Assembly: GCA_000934385.1 (NCBI GenBank)
Contig: KN880504.1
Coordinates: 1-64,000 of the forward strand
DNA from: Cylindrobasidium torrendii FP15055 ss-10
Taxonomy: Eukaryota; Basidiomycota; Agaricomycetes; Agaricales; Physalacriaceae
Reading direction: 5' to 3'
Length of the DNA stretch: 64,000 nucleotides
Part shown: positions 32,043-44,527 of the stretch, piece after piece
How the letters are laid out: every line of letters begins with the position of its first letter
Numbering within the stretch: position 1 is the stretch's first letter
Program-made: the position numbers and the translations under genes
The notes under the pieces: model-generated
What the model saw: only the letters and a program-made list of their open reading frames with translations
What the model was told of the DNA's origin: nothing
Databases searched by the model: none

Positions 32043-33035
32043 TCACACAGGTAAGGCTTCATTCTTCCCTTCCGTGCTGGTATCCGTCTGAACACCCTTT
32101 GCCCTGGTGCAGTAGACGACAGAAAATATAGCAGCCATTGTACAAGGTAGTACCAAGGCAATGATACCAGCGCCCTGCATGCCAACGTCTTCGGCGCACC
32201 ATACAGCGCTAAGCAACCCTGTCGAGTACCCGAGTCAAGATATGTGTGTAAAATCTGGACGGCTTACCGAACGCGAGCAGGAGTGCGGCTACGGCCACGG
32301 CGATAGCGGGATACGCGAGCATGACGAGTGTGCAAAAGATGCGCAACCTATCTGCACAAAAGGTCTGGAAAGAAACGAGAAGTTGGGTGAGTACTTAACA
32401 TATACTCGATTTTGGCATGGATGTAGGAGAAAAACATTATACATACATCTAACATGCTTTGGCGTTGTAGTCTTGCGAGGACGAGCAACGCGCAGGATCC
32501 AACAGTGATGCCCCCGGCGTTCAGACCGAAGGATCCCATGATGCATATGTACGGGCCTCTTTGATTGTAATCGAACAGAGATTTATCTGGCGGTGGCGTG
32601 GTGATGAACGCTGCCGCTGTGGCGAGAAGTAAACCCGCCTGAAGGAGACATGATTTTAGCACAATACTGTATGACAAGTGAACGCGTTCAGGCATGGGGA
32701 CGTACGACCATGATGATATTGCCTAGACGGATGTACATTTGGCTTACAGCCTCTTCCCAATGCTTTTCGGCAGAGTCGTACAAGATCTGTCTGATTTTAT
32801 CCATGGTGGGATATCCAAACGCGATGAGGCATAGTGTGTTGTAAAGCAAACACCCGAGGAGGGATGACGGTGGTTCCCAGTACGATAGGGAATCGGTGCA
32901 CGTGGGTCTGGTGTTGATGGAAGCGGTACCGGGCTTGATGTGAACAGTGGGTTGTGGAAAGCCTGCTTCAACCAACACTGGTGTAGCGGTGTCAGGAGAG
33001 CGGGGAGACTTTATGCGACTGGTAGAGAGTTCCAT
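32043..33035 (-). CDS. Predicted five-helix membrane protein, 264 aa
   Basis: Unrecognised. Four exons (32706-33035, 32447-32638, 32268-32364, 32043-32218) join to 264 aa. After a Ser/Thr/Pro-rich N-terminus there are about five hydrophobic segments: SLLGCLLYNTLCLIAFGYP, IIMVAGLLLATAAAF, GLNAGGITVGSCALLVLA, TLVMLAYPAIAVAVAALLL and IIALVLPCTMAAIFSVVY. The C-terminus is short, polar and acidic. The ATG at 33035 is preferred; the frame stays open to another ATG at 33164. All joins have GT-AG borders and keep frame. It resembles the many lineage-specific multi-pass proteins of mushrooms, but I cannot name a family. Confidence 0.68.
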
Positions 33036-33265
33036 GGTATGCCCAATCAACAGGACATTGCAATTGTCGACTGTACTTATAGGGCCAGTGTGCACACTGC
33101 AACGCTTCTCGGCGATGTATAGTACTTCCCGCAGTGAACACGCACTGTCCTTTAGGCAGCTCATATGCCATTAGCGTGCTGCTCGCGTGCTGCCACACTT
33201 TCCGCTGTTCCTGGCTTGAACAGATCAGGAACAGACAAGAGTTGCACGTGTTGAGAGGCAATGTC

Positions 33266-33293
33266 TATTTGGGACCCCGGGGGGTCCCAAATA
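33266..33293. repeat. Perfect 28-bp palindrome (13-bp arms, 2-nt centre)
   Basis: The arms are TATTTGGGACCCC and GGGGTCCCAAATA around a GG centre, able to extrude or fold as a strong hairpin. It lies upstream of the membrane-protein gene and just before the decayed duplicate. A CACGTGA site follows at 33316-33322. Confidence 0.85.
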
Positions 33294-33639
33294 AGTCGAT
33301 GCGAGCGAGACGATCACGTGACATATCCCAGCATCTTGAGGGAACTTCGTGCTCTGTGATGGACACCGTATTGTGTGAACAGCCTAGTAAGTGTGTATAA
33401 GTAATGAAAAAGATACAAGTTGTCATACTGCTCTTATACATACATCTCCCCAAGTTCTCGGTGCTCCGGCTGTAGAGTACTTGAAAAAGCACTTTCTGAA
33501 CTCCCCAAGCCTTTGAACTAATGTATAATGGTATCAGGGACCCGAAATGTAGCCTAGGAAGCCACTGAGCAGGCGGATTTCGCACTTCAGGAAATGTTCA
33601 CAGTGGCGTTGCTGTGTCCGTCACGAGTTGTGGTTTCAC

Positions 33640-34480
33640 GCGTAGGGAAACGGAAAGACGCGGCCTCTATACCCGAACTCGCCGACGTCGGACGTCCCAT
33701 TCTTCAGCTTCACCACCTGCACCTTCCCACGAGTGTGAACCATTCGAACCGGATGCAATTGCGACTGCAGCGTTTTCACCGGGGGCATCCAATGGATCTC
33801 GATCAACTCACAAGCTCGCTCTAACAGTTTCTCAATCGCACTTTGTGGCACTTTCTCGCCATCACTGATCACTCGGGGAAGTCCGAGATCGCCATCAGCA
33901 CGTGTTTCGTGCGTGGCGTGGAAAGTGTGACTTGAGAAAGACTCTCAGAGGCGGATGGGAACGAGACTAATGGATACTGCTGCGGAAATTAGATACGACA
34001 TGGGCCTTCTCATTTACCCTTCACACCACGGAACACCGCTTGTTTTCACGCAGCAAATACACTGACAAAAACACCGAGAAAACACGAGGTTTTCGAGACC
34101 CAGAAACTGTATTATGTAATCTTCTCGTCCCCTACAAGCGCCTCAACCTCCAGATTCCTCTACACTGGGGACTCTTCGGTCATGGTATAGGCTACTCCAC
34201 GACGCAAATTGTGGGTGGTGGGCTGGTAGCATTGAAGACGTTTGTGGATCTCATCCCCTCGGCGCGTCATCGAGCCCAACTCAGCTTTGCATGCAGGTTA
34301 ACTGTAACGGGAAGGATCGTCCACGAGTCGATGGCGTTTCTAAACCCGGGACGTGGTTATGGGAGAGAGGGACCGGATACACGAAGAGGTCACTTCGCAG
34401 TCTCGTGGATGATGCGCCAATCACTGGCATCACTGGGAAGGACCGAGGCGTGCGATCGGCGGCCTCTTTGCTTCGTCTCT
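33640..34480 (+). pseudogene. Decayed inverted copy of FYV10
   Basis: Translated pieces in shifting frames match the FYV10 homolog at 21501-22616 in the same order: an IPELADV piece (IPELVDV in the gene), NRM with LRLQRF, GLLIYP, YKRLN, GLVALKT with LIPSARH, CRLT with GRI, and ESMAF with YGREG. There are many substitutions, frameshifts and stops, so it cannot encode the full subunit. It is in the opposite orientation to the source gene, about 12 kb away, and is followed by the BAG relic in the matching order, so one DNA segment was copied. Confidence 0.8.
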
Positions 34481-34564
34481 TCCACCAGTCAAGCTATCGA
34501 ACCCTTCATGGTAGAACGCATACGCTCTGGACGCGCTGTCCAATAGACCACTCAACCAACGCTT

Positions 34565-34989
34565 CACAATGTGTTCTCAGCTCTGCGTCCCGCCTACACT
34601 CCGGCGTATCCTGCTTCTCCGACTGCCCGCCTCCGCTGCTGCAGGAATACCTCGCTGCTGAATCTCCCGAGAACTTTGCCTGTGGAAAATCGAGGCCTCG
34701 AAGAGCCAGTGCATCCTTCAACATGTCTACGCTGGCAAATCGTCTACATATTCCCATTCATATTCCAGTCGCGCGCGCTTTCGGGTTGACCGCCTTGACC
34801 TTTGAATTGAATCGAGGAAGAGGAGGTGTTGGCCGGTTCGCAGAAAGCCCTGCCCTCCAGCAGAGACGTAGGGTGCGCTATCCTCCATTTTCTGCCAAAT
34901 GTCTGCTGATGGGATCTCTTCAGCCTGGCAATGCAAATGTATATATTGGCAGCAACAATCCCGTTGTGCATCCGGAAGTGCGCTGCTAG
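34565..34989 (+). pseudogene. Decayed inverted copy of the BAG gene 5' part
   Basis: It begins MFSALRPAYTPAYPASPTA against MFSAYSRPAYTPASYGYPAPPTA in the gene at 19235-21112. Nucleotide similarity continues through exon 1, intron 1 and exon 2 of the source (for example GGCAGCAACAA near 34952). The intron is retained, so this is a DNA-level copy, not a retroposed transcript. Deletions remove part of the coiled-coil coding sequence and the frame is broken. Similarity ends by about 34990. Confidence 0.82.
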
Positions 34990-34990
34990 T

Positions 34991-37230
34991 CGTACGTTCT
35001 TTCGCTCTTTAGCAAAGCGTTTGTGATGACATTCTCGGTTCAGTCTTGAAGGTTAAACCTAGGATAGCTTGTCGAATCGTGGTTTTCTACCTCGAGGGCC
35101 TGCTCGGCAAAGACGCATGGCCCACGTACTGAAGCCGGTGTTTACACAACCCCGCTCGGTATTCGCAAAGCCGCAGCCCACACTAGTTCTCAAGATCTCA
35201 AGGCGCGACCCTTTGGACGTGGTGTGATGGTCATCGTTCGCAAGTCGGTGGGGATTTCCGCCGCCACCGCGAAAATCCTTTTCAGGCCCACCCCCAGCAA
35301 GAGTTGTGTCGCTTACTACTACGCGCGCACTAGTCACTCGAACTCCGGGACCATCGCTCTAGGTTATGCGTGCGGAATGCTTCAGAGAAGGCGGGGCGAT
35401 GTTCAGGACGCTAAACAGTCCTGGTATTGCTGCTCTCGGTTCCGGCGACATCAAGCACGAGCTACTCCCAACAAACCAGCATGAGCGACTTTCGCCAAAC
35501 CAGCATACGCTCATCACCTCGAGGTTTTGAGGTCGAGTTTACCCAAGCCCGAACTGCTCACCCCCGCGGGCTGAATCTCAATGCACCATTTCTGCGTCCC
35601 TCGCTATGTTTTTGGGTGGGCATTTTCGTGCTGGGCTCTCTGTGCGGGCACGAGTAATACGGCGACGAATGCGCGGATTTGTGGAATTGAACGGGCGTTG
35701 AATGATTGCAGCAGCACTCCCATTGGACTACGATACTAAGGGATAACAAGTGCATATTAGTAAGTTTGATTCAGCCTGCCAAAAGCGTTCAGCGTGAGAT
35801 GGACGCACCTTTGTCGAGGACAGTCCAACGTGCATTTAGTCAGTCAATCAGCCGCAATGGGTTCGAAGACCTTAAGCCCGGTCGCCACGACAAGGCAGCA
35901 CGACGACTCCGCTTCCCGAGACGCACCTTGTATTCCCCTCTCTCCGTCTGAATTGCCTTGTATCTTTCTCAGACAGCTGATTAACTTTGGAAAACGCGGC
36001 CAGCTGTCTCGTCATGCTTGAGAAATGTGCTCGAGCTGGTGGCATGTCTCGCCATCAAAGTGCTCATTTTCCACGGTCTGAATTTTTTTGTCGGTGCCAT
36101 ACGGCTTGCCAGTCTTTTATGTAAGTCAGCATGATTGTGTTTCGTTGAGGTCTTCGGCGTTGAAAGCAGTTCGTCGCCGGGTTTGCACGTCGAGCATTAA
36201 ACTGATGAGAAGTCAGCTCGACGGTACTAAAAGCCGACGAAGCTACTCCCATGTTGAATCACACTTCCCCTCGTATGCGTCTACCATCTGGCTACAAACA
36301 AATTTTTTCTTGTGTTTGTGAAACCGTGTCGGCACACGACTGGGGCCATCTCTTGGCCATGATATTTTGTCGAGGCTGCCAGCCTTGCCGTTGATGTTGA
36401 GAGGTTTGGGAATTATTCGAGGCATTGGCCACTAGACTAGTGGTAAACAAGCCCGACGACGCAACGACACAAGAAAGCTACTCACATGGCATGACCATCT
36501 TTCCAGGCAGACAACCCATAAATAATAATCAACATTATCACTCACGATCGGGGGTTATACTGTTTTCAAGTTCATTCTTATCTCAACCTGAGGACAATGT
36601 GCGTTTTTCCCCTTTCTTTCTCAGTGAGTGGTCCTTACTTGGCACACGGGTGAGTTACGGCAAGCCCACTGTGGTCGAGGATAGTTATTATAACGCGTGT
36701 TTGGTCAGTTGTCGAGCCCATTGTGGCTGGACGACCTAAGCCCGGGCGTCACGGCAAGGCAACGCGACGACTCCCTGGAAGTCGTTGACCGGGACGCACC
36801 TGGCATTTCCTTCACCATGCTTGAAGTGGATCTTCGACTCATTGGAGTGATTTCTTGTCGCAGTTTGGAGTTCTTCAGCTTAAAGATCTTCGCATCTTCT
36901 GGCGGAATAAGCGTTTTCAAGAATGAATGATGTGCAGAGTGCGCAGAGGATAGAACGAAGCTCAAATTCATTGGTCCGCACTTAGAACTTGCTTATTATT
37001 CGATAGCTCAGGCGAATCTGAACTTAGATGCTTAGTACGCCTCTAGTAACATCTGGCCCCAGTCACAGTATTGGTCCACACGTGTCGGCACTTCAAGTAA
37101 GTTGGTGATGAACTAGGATCGCGAGTCAAGGATGTTCAGTGCCAGAGGGAAGTTGGGAAGAAGCTCATGGAGAAATCAGTCGTCCGTCATGCTTGGGCCA
37201 GCGGGTCGTGCGTCTCAGATCGCGTTGCTC
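34991..37230. other. Gene-free, repeat-scarred stretch
   Basis: No supported gene. A degenerate motif of about 70-80 bp (AAGCCCGG, CACG.CAAGGCA, CGACGACTCC, GACGCACCT) occurs at about 35868-35935 and again at 36730-36808. A perfect short inverted repeat CCACTAG-A-CTAGTGG is at 36428-36442. Confidence 0.4.
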
Positions 37231-37236
37231 AGACTC

Positions 37237-38222
37237 AGTTGCCTTACATCGAGCCTACTAGGTTGGTTAGTAAAAGTTGATAACATCGAAAACAATTAAC
37301 GCACCATCCCTCCCACCCGGCGCCCAGTAGAGGCTCCTCAATCTAAATCGTTGTCGAGAAATGGATGACTCAACAGCTCAATGCCTCACGGACGTCGGAA
37401 CAGGTCTCAAAAAACAGAGGCGGCTCAACGATGAAGTCGAGTCCAATCGTGCTCTCAGGGTTTGTGACTTATCTGAACCGGGAGTTGGATCCTGAAGGGA
37501 AACCTCAACGATGCGGGCGACTCAGAATCCGAACACGTTTTGCGGCGTCGACGACCTCCGCAAAATTGAGTTGTCGACGAGGTCCGTGTCGAGTTGATGG
37601 GCTGTTGACTGTGAGAATGTGTTGGGACAGAGAGACTGTCCTGTGGGGTGTCAACGGCGACGACGACGTTGGACGTGGTGATCGTGGGTTGTGGGGATGA
37701 GGAGGGAAGACTCAGGAGAGGTGACCGGTGAAGGACCGCGCTCATCAGACTTAGTCGACTTATATCGAGCATACTAGGTTTGTCAGCAACAGCAAATAAC
37801 ATCGAGAACAACAGACGCACCGTGCCTCCAGGCTCCCACCCACCCAGTAGAATGTCATTCAATCCGAATCTCGTCGACTCTCGAGCATGTAACTCAACTC
37901 AAATGCCTTACAGTGTGCAGAGTCTTGAGAAACAAAGGCAACTTGACGATGAGGTCGAATCCGTCCGGCTCTCAGGGTTTCACGACTTGACCGAGAAATT
38001 GGATCCTGAAGGGAAACCTCAACGATGCGGGTGACTCAGACACCGAACACGTTTAACGACCACCACAAAGGTAAGCCGTCGACTCACGGAACTCGTGTCG
38101 AGCAGATGAACTGTTAACCATCAGCATCTATGCAGATAAGAGAGACTGCCCTGTGAGAACGACGACGTTGGTCGTGGTGATCGTGGCTGTGTCGGTGGGT
38201 TGTGGTGGTGAGGAGGGAAGAG
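37237..38222. repeat. Tandem duplication of a segment of about 514 bp
   Basis: Two diverged copies lie head to tail at about 37237-37712 and 37750-38222. A 31-bp identical core (37487-37517 and 38001-38031) sets the offset at 514 bp. Both copies share a start near ACATCGA, a KQR-L-DEVES-like peptide in different frames, and an end GAGGAGGGAAG. Indels put the peptide out of frame in each copy, so these look like decayed remnants of a coding segment. Confidence 0.7.
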
Positions 38223-38813
38223 AAAGTGACTGAACCCACTGGCCAGCCACGAACCCTTTATACTTGAGATCGCGGACCCGGAAACGGCCCACGAGGCGTG
38301 AAGTGCTAGGGTTGTAAGTGGCTTAGGTTTGTTTGTGTCCCTTTGTCTCACCGAGCTGACCCTGGACACGAGGCTGCCCACGGACTGTGGACGCAACAAT
38401 GGCGCGAGCGGCGATATCACGAAAAAGGAAAGCTGAGTCAGGAATGGCAGCGCCGCCGCATCTTTTCAGCTCTTGTGATGCCCAGGGTGTAAAATAGACG
38501 TTTGTGTGGTCTCGGTGGCCGTGAGAGCGTTGGGATCTTCTGGCTCCGCCGAAGAACACAATACTTCACAAACGCAGCGAACAATTCCAATTTATGGGGA
38601 ATAGGATAAGTCAAATAAACAGTCAACGCTGAACGCTCAGTATTATTTATGTGCAACGTAAAGTAAACCTTGATAGCATAAGATAGTAATACCATAGCAT
38701 AGTAAATCATCGCATTTTACCTTACTCTTGCATGCAAGAGACGATAGGGGTGCCAGGCAAGATCGAAAACGAAAAATTTAATATAGAGATAGCCCCTGGG
38801 CAAACTGGGACCT
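38223..38813. other. Intergenic region, no gene seen
   Basis: No convincing frame, RNA gene or repeat. Confidence 0.35.
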
Positions 38814-40358
38814 TTAACACAGCGTCGCATCCGGAAACACCCTCCTCACGTCCTCCCACACGCTTTCCATGGGGAGCACATAGCTCACATCCACGTTCTC
38901 TTCATCAGAAGCGGCGCTACCAACGAGCATGCCGAGGACACGCCCCTGCGCATCGACGACGGCGGTGCCAGAGTCGCCTGGAGCGGCAAAGGCGGGGCAG
39001 TCACGGTTGCCTCCACGTACTGGCAGATCGTTGAAGACAGGCCAGAGCGTGACCGCGGCGCCGGTCTGCGGATCGCGGACGAAGGAGGTGAGAGAGGATG
39101 AGCGGCCGAAGGTGAGTCCGCTTGCGGAGCCATTTTTCAGTACGATGAACGGAGCGGAGGAGGAAGAGGAGGGGACGATTCGGCGGAGGGGAAGTTCAAA
39201 GACCGTCCGGTGGGTATGTGAAATCGGGGTTTGGGGCCGAGCTTGAGGGTGAGGTCGACTGGAGAGAATTCTGCGCCTGCGTTCGTTCGGGCGTTAGGAT
39301 GGAATGGATTGAAAGTGCCCAGAGTCTAGAGAGAAACGCACCAAGATCGACAAACGATCCCTTGAACGCCTTGTCAAACTTGGACGTGTCTAGCTTAATA
39401 GCAGCCCAGTCCCTCATGAACCCACCGGTGCACGCAAAATGGGCGGGGCATAGTGTATGTTCCCGATTACGCGATTCTCGGGAGACGTCCAGTCTTTCTC
39501 GACAGCGGCGTAGAAAATCTCGAGGGCATCTATGGCCTCGTTGGACTCTTCCAGCAGCTTGTACGACTTCTTTAGGTGTTTCTTTGCATCAGACACGTCG
39601 TCCTCATCGCCTGCGTGTAGTGTTTCCTTCGTCCGGGAGATAGTCCTCTGTCGAAATTTGACCATAATCTGGTTTTTTTGATGGAAAGACGGATAGACTC
39701 GAGCAGCCTCTCGAACGCGGCCGTTCCGAGAATTTGGACATCCTTGCCTGCCTCCTCTTCGTCGTCGAGAAGGACATGGCGACAGGTTAACCCCATCAAC
39801 CTGCCTCCAACTTCAAAGTACAGTCCTATCGTCCCCTCCCTGTCTGGCTTGTCGACAGGCGCAATGCCCATTCCAAGCGCAGTTGTCGACGGACTCCGAA
39901 CGGCCTTTGTCGGATTCAGCTCAGACACCGTCTTCATCAGCCCCGCCCTCCTCCCAACCGTCGAAACAAGGACTCGCGGAACTCGACGTCCACATCCTCC
40001 ACGCCTGCTTCGCGCAGGATGCCGAGGATGTCGGAGGCGACGAGCGAGGCGGAGGAGGCGGAGAGGATTCCGGGCCGAGCGCCGATCCACAGAACCACCC
40101 TTGGTTCTTCTCTGTTCTCGTCCTCGTCTCCGTCGTCGGACGAGATCGGTGGACGTCCACCCCACCCGCGCCTCCTCCAACGCGCGTACCACCCGCGTAC
40201 TCCAGGCGTCGCTGCACCTCGGGGAAGAACGGGCGTGCGGAGGCGCTTGTGCGGTAGACGAGACGCAGAGGAGAGGGTGAGATTCCAGAGTAGTAGAATT
40301 CCCTTTCTGCTTCTGACGGATATGGAGACGGCAACGTAGAGAACATAGCAGGAGACAT
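38814..40358 (-). pseudogene. Frameshifted trypsin-like serine protease gene
   Basis: Reading down the minus strand, consistent protein pieces occur in alternating frames: FYYSGISPSPLRLVYRT, ALEEARVGWTSTDLV, VVLWIGARPGILSAS with REAGVEDVDVEFRES, then the His-box-like GLYFEVGGR with LTCRHVLLDD, a helical linker, RDWAAIKLDTSKFDK, and the nucleophile region PGDSGTAVVDAQGRVLGMLVG. Together these fit a basidiomycete-type S1-like peptidase with His and Ser motifs retained. At least five frame changes without usable splice sites, one at a run of seven A, break it. Sequencing indels are an alternative, but neighbouring genes show none. Stop at 38814-38816. Confidence 0.7.
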
Positions 40359-41417
40359 AGACCTTCGAAAACACAATCAAGTTGAAACAGTAAAAAGTCA
40401 ACCACCTGGGATTGTTTTCTTTTCTTTTGGCATGTGATAGGATGTGGTGGGCAGATAATTAGGTAGAGGATAGGGTACAAGTCGACTAGATGAAGGCAAA
40501 ACGGAAGACCGAAATAAAGCAACACGTGACCTTGCGATCGTGCTTTCACGCGTCGGACGTCCCATCATCCAGCCAATGTCCAGCCGTACATGTCTACGAG
40601 GTCCCCACGAATCAAGAATCCGTCTCCGTTACCAGCTTTTAGCTCGTAGCGTGCAATGCTCTGAATACTGTAACTTGCTAAGTTTGTGCTCTTTCCTTTT
40701 CCACACGCTGCAATCCATCTCTAGTGTTTCTGCTATCTCTACATTCCGTTTCGTTTCTCTGTCCAACCAAACTTCGTCCTTCCCTCCCTCTCCCCATCCT
40801 CTCTCTCTTTGGCTACGGTGACACCGCGCTCGCCAGAGGATATGTCGCTCTTCGGGTCTAATCCGTTTCGCTTATAGGGTATAAGTTCACTCACGAAGAA
40901 TGCGTCTTGACATACTAATAAAAGCTCACAGCTACCTTAAAGCATAGGCTCACAGACCATGGCATCTCTGGGTGGGAAAACTCGAAAAGCTGGGATGGGA
41001 ATTGCAGAACCAATGGCTGCTCATACTAGTTGAATGATACAATGAAACGAAACGAGATACGGGTTACAACTTGTAAGTGGTACGGTGCGCTCGGCGGACG
41101 AACATGATTAAGTGAACATAAGTACGCGGTATGTACAGTACATGCGGATATCAAGAGGGGAATGGAGTGAACACGGATGTCACAACCCACTCAGTATCCA
41201 ATGATTAGGGATATACATACATAGTGGGAATGGAATATCGAAGACGGAGGGATTGAAGAATGGAACGCAGCGTCGAGGAATGGAACGAAGCGTCGAGGAA
41301 TGGAACGAAGCGTCGAGGAATGGAACAGCTACCAATATCGAGGAATTGAGATTGAGCAGGAGATTCATCTGGGACCCGCCCATCAGAACCCTCCGCTCGA
41401 CGAAATAATTCCTGCGT
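40359..41417. other. Intergenic region with a minisatellite
   Basis: No gene. The right part includes the 20-bp tandem repeat at 41256-41335 and the 3' flank of DSAYS gene B. Confidence 0.4.
41256..41335. repeat. 20-bp minisatellite, about four copies
   Basis: The unit GAATGGAACGAAGCGTCGAG is repeated head to tail, the first and last copies diverged, downstream of DSAYS gene B. Confidence 0.85.
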
Positions 41418-41754
41418 TCACTTCTGCGCAACCCAGCTGTGACGATTTAAACCGGCGCGATCTTCTGCCTGAGGGCGCGCCGAAGTAGGAGGGGCGGCGG
41501 CGCTGAGAGACTGGGGGCGGGGCCTATGGACGAAAAGGTAAGCTGCTGCGTCACAACTTGTACAAGCACGGCGCAAGCTTGCATAAGTAAGACAGAAGAA
41601 CGTACTGTTTGGGCGGAGCATCCGTCGTGAATGAACTGGCATTGGCATTGGACGTCACGCTGGCATTCGCGGCGCGGAATGGCAAGGAATTCGTGCCCGT
41701 GGCTTGCAGGCCGGACGAGAAAGAGGACGAGTACGCGGAGTCCAGGAAGACCAT
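41418..41754 (-). CDS. DSAYS-family small protein B, 84 aa
   Basis: Unrecognised. Two exons (41606-41754, 41418-41523) give 84 aa. It starts MVFLDSAYSSSFSSGLQ, closely like protein A (MVPMDSAYSAFFASGLQ). Exon 1 ends in a proline-containing segment (DAPPKQ) in phase 2, as in A, and exon 2 ends with a short tail NRHSWVAQK, comparable to RRSWIAKLHPRK in A. The middle is rich in S, N, A, T. A TATA-like TTATAAG lies at about 42018-42024 on the minus strand, with a GGT/GGA-rich leader. Function unknown. Confidence 0.68.
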
Positions 41755-44458
41755 TGTGGTGGGAGTGTGCGACGTCGTGGTGGTGGTGGGATCCAGCGTG
41801 GTGGTTGCTGCGGTGGTGGTAGTGGAAGTGGCAGGAGATAACTGTCGCTGGTGGTGGTGTCGTCGAAATAATCACTTCAAACAGCCCAAAATCCGAAATC
41901 CGACAGAGGGTCGAATGCAAGTGAGGAGTGGATAGACGAGACGGAGTGAGGCAGAGATGCAGGGAAGAAGGGGGGAGGCAAGGAAAAAAATGAAATGTGG
42001 AGCCACGACGGCTCCTTCTTATAAGTAGTGCTCGGAGCTCGGAGCTCGCTAGCTGTATACTCATACCTATCAGCGTCTCCCAGACTCCCACCCTTCCCCC
42101 CTGAAGTGTGGAAATCCTGTCAGTGTCAACAGAGTAGACACTATAATTACAATTTACAGCTGTGGTGGTGGTGTATCTGCAGTGGAGCTACGTTGCGAGC
42201 GCAGGCTCCCATGGCGAATCCTCCATCCTCATAATTATTTCCAATCGGACTTTTTGGCAGGACTCCATTTCGTTGCCATGCCTTCGGCGTTCGCCGAGAT
42301 GGCCTGATTCAACGCAAGCGAACGTCGACTCCAGACTTCAAAGAGGTGGAGGTGAGAGATAGAGGTGCTGGTGTGCGCGCGAGAGAGAGAGGCTACTGTA
42401 CGAGAGAGACGCTGGCTATGGGATGAAGGAGGCGTCCATGTCAGAGGGCCGAGCAGCTTGGTTGCCGTCTGTCAGAACGCTACAGTCTACTACGAACTCC
42501 ACCGCCTGCGTCATCATCGACATCAAGCGCACTGATGACCTGAATCCCGACAAAGCGATATCGATATCGAAATGTGCTGGAGATACATGCTTACCTGATA
42601 CTTACTTACTGTATCGAGGTCCGAGGAAGACTGTCGCGCAAGCAGTGTGTTCAGTGTTCGGCACGGAGCGTAGCATTGGTGATCGCGGAGTCTATGAAAA
42701 AGGGAATGCAGATGCAAATCCAGATTTCCATTGTTGACTCACGAATGATCATTCCATTCCATTTTGAGCGACGATCGCCGTGAATCCAGTGACAAATAAT
42801 GGACGGTTGGTGGACACGCGTTCTCTGTGCAGTGCAATTAGTATTACTACTTTCACTATTACAATGCTTGCGAGTCTTCCGTTCTATCCTTCGTTCCTCC
42901 CCGAGCGACCGAGACCCGCGCAAACCTGACTACTCAGTATTCGGTGGTCTTGGTACTATCTCCAGTGATCCAGTGATATGCATGGTGATCCAGTAAGTGG
43001 TCTAAGTCTTGGTACGCTACAACGGCCTTGGTACGTCGTTGGTACGCTACATGCATGCTACGGTAGCCGCCGACCCGCGACCTCCAGTGCACAAATTTGC
43101 GGAAGAAAAACACGCCAAGGCCTTGGATCGACATTCATTCAGTAAGTATATTATTCATTGTCCACTGCTGTTGAGTTATAGTAAGATTACAGAGTAAGGG
43201 CACCCTTCATGATCGTCCTCAGGCTCAAAATGAAAAGCATTGATAGGTTAAAGGTTTCGAAGTGGTATGTGTAGGCTTGGGAAGAGAGGAGGAAAACACG
43301 AAGTTCTTGCAAATTTCAATTCCGTTCCCCCGCCGAGACCGAACGTTCAATGCAACACCCGGCGGGGCGGGAGGCGGATATACCACTGGCACAGCGGATA
43401 GCTAGTTAGTAGTTCTCATCAAAATTCAACACTAACCTTGGTACGCGGCTGGGTACGCGTAGAGATACTTAGTACTGCTGCTGGATATGAACACGGATCC
43501 GAGACCTCACATTGACATTCCCTTCCGCCACTCGCCTCTCTCACCACTCAGACACCCGGATACCCGTACTCACGAACTCGAACCACCCCGCCTCTCTTAC
43601 TTATATCTCACCACTCGCCTCTCACGAACCACACCACCACCGCCGTCTTATCCTATCCTTATCGCACGTTCATGATTTCATTAAGATATAGGCACGAAGG
43701 AACTGTATTGCAGCGCGGGCCCCGGCATCAGTAGACGCGGTCTGGGCTCGAACATGACCATATCCGGATGCGTCCTGTGCGTTCGGGGTTACGGGCGGGT
43801 TTACTGACAGAAGACCTGCCTGTGCAGAAGACAGAGCGTGAGAGGTCCTGAGAGGGCCTGAGCGTACGAGTCGACGTGGAATCCGGACGCTGGGGGCGCT
43901 GGTCGTTCAATGTATGGATGGGTGAGTGGGTGGGTACTAGGCGGGCGTACGAAGGACCTTGCACTTGCCAGAGTACAGTAGGCTTTCCAGAATTGAAGAA
44001 ATCGCCTTGCGTGCAGGACCTCACCCACATTGACATTGACATAATCGCAAGCAACGAGGGGTCACCCCCATCCACACCTACCCCACCCACCCCCACCCAA
44101 AGACTACAGACTACAGTTCAACCGTGAAACAGCGAATCAAGGGGACACAATCCATCGATTATACTGTAACAGAGCACGAACATGACCATACTGGGATACA
44201 GTAGAGGGGAGGCCGGGGGCGTGGTCTACGCAAGTATAATTATACATAAGTTAATCATAATGAATCAGACTGTGCATACATAATGAATGAACGAGGTTGG
44301 AACGAGGCCTGCGGATAATTGAGTTTTGGGATGCCCAGCTTTGGATCCTATCCCTACACAATACAAGTGCATTATATTCCCAGTGCATTATATTACCACC
44401 GCCAGCCAATGCGCATCGTAGTCTGGCGACGCCACGGGAAGGGGACCCTTTGCAAGCC

Positions 44459-44527
44459 TGCCAGTGGGTCGTATGCACAAGCAGCCAGTGGGTCGTATTA
44501 TACAATGCACAAGCAGCCAGTGGGTCA
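44459..44527. repeat. Three copies of a 12-24 bp repeat
   Basis: CCAGTGGGTCGTAT, AGCCAGTGGGTCGTAT and AGCCAGTGGGTCACG occur in succession with GCACAAGC between copies, irregularly spaced. Confidence 0.6.

Noticed and set aside
39572..40549. 325-codon minus-strand frame read as one intact protein
   Set aside because: Only parts of it match the protease; other parts of the same protein lie in the other two frames, so it is a piece of a broken gene.
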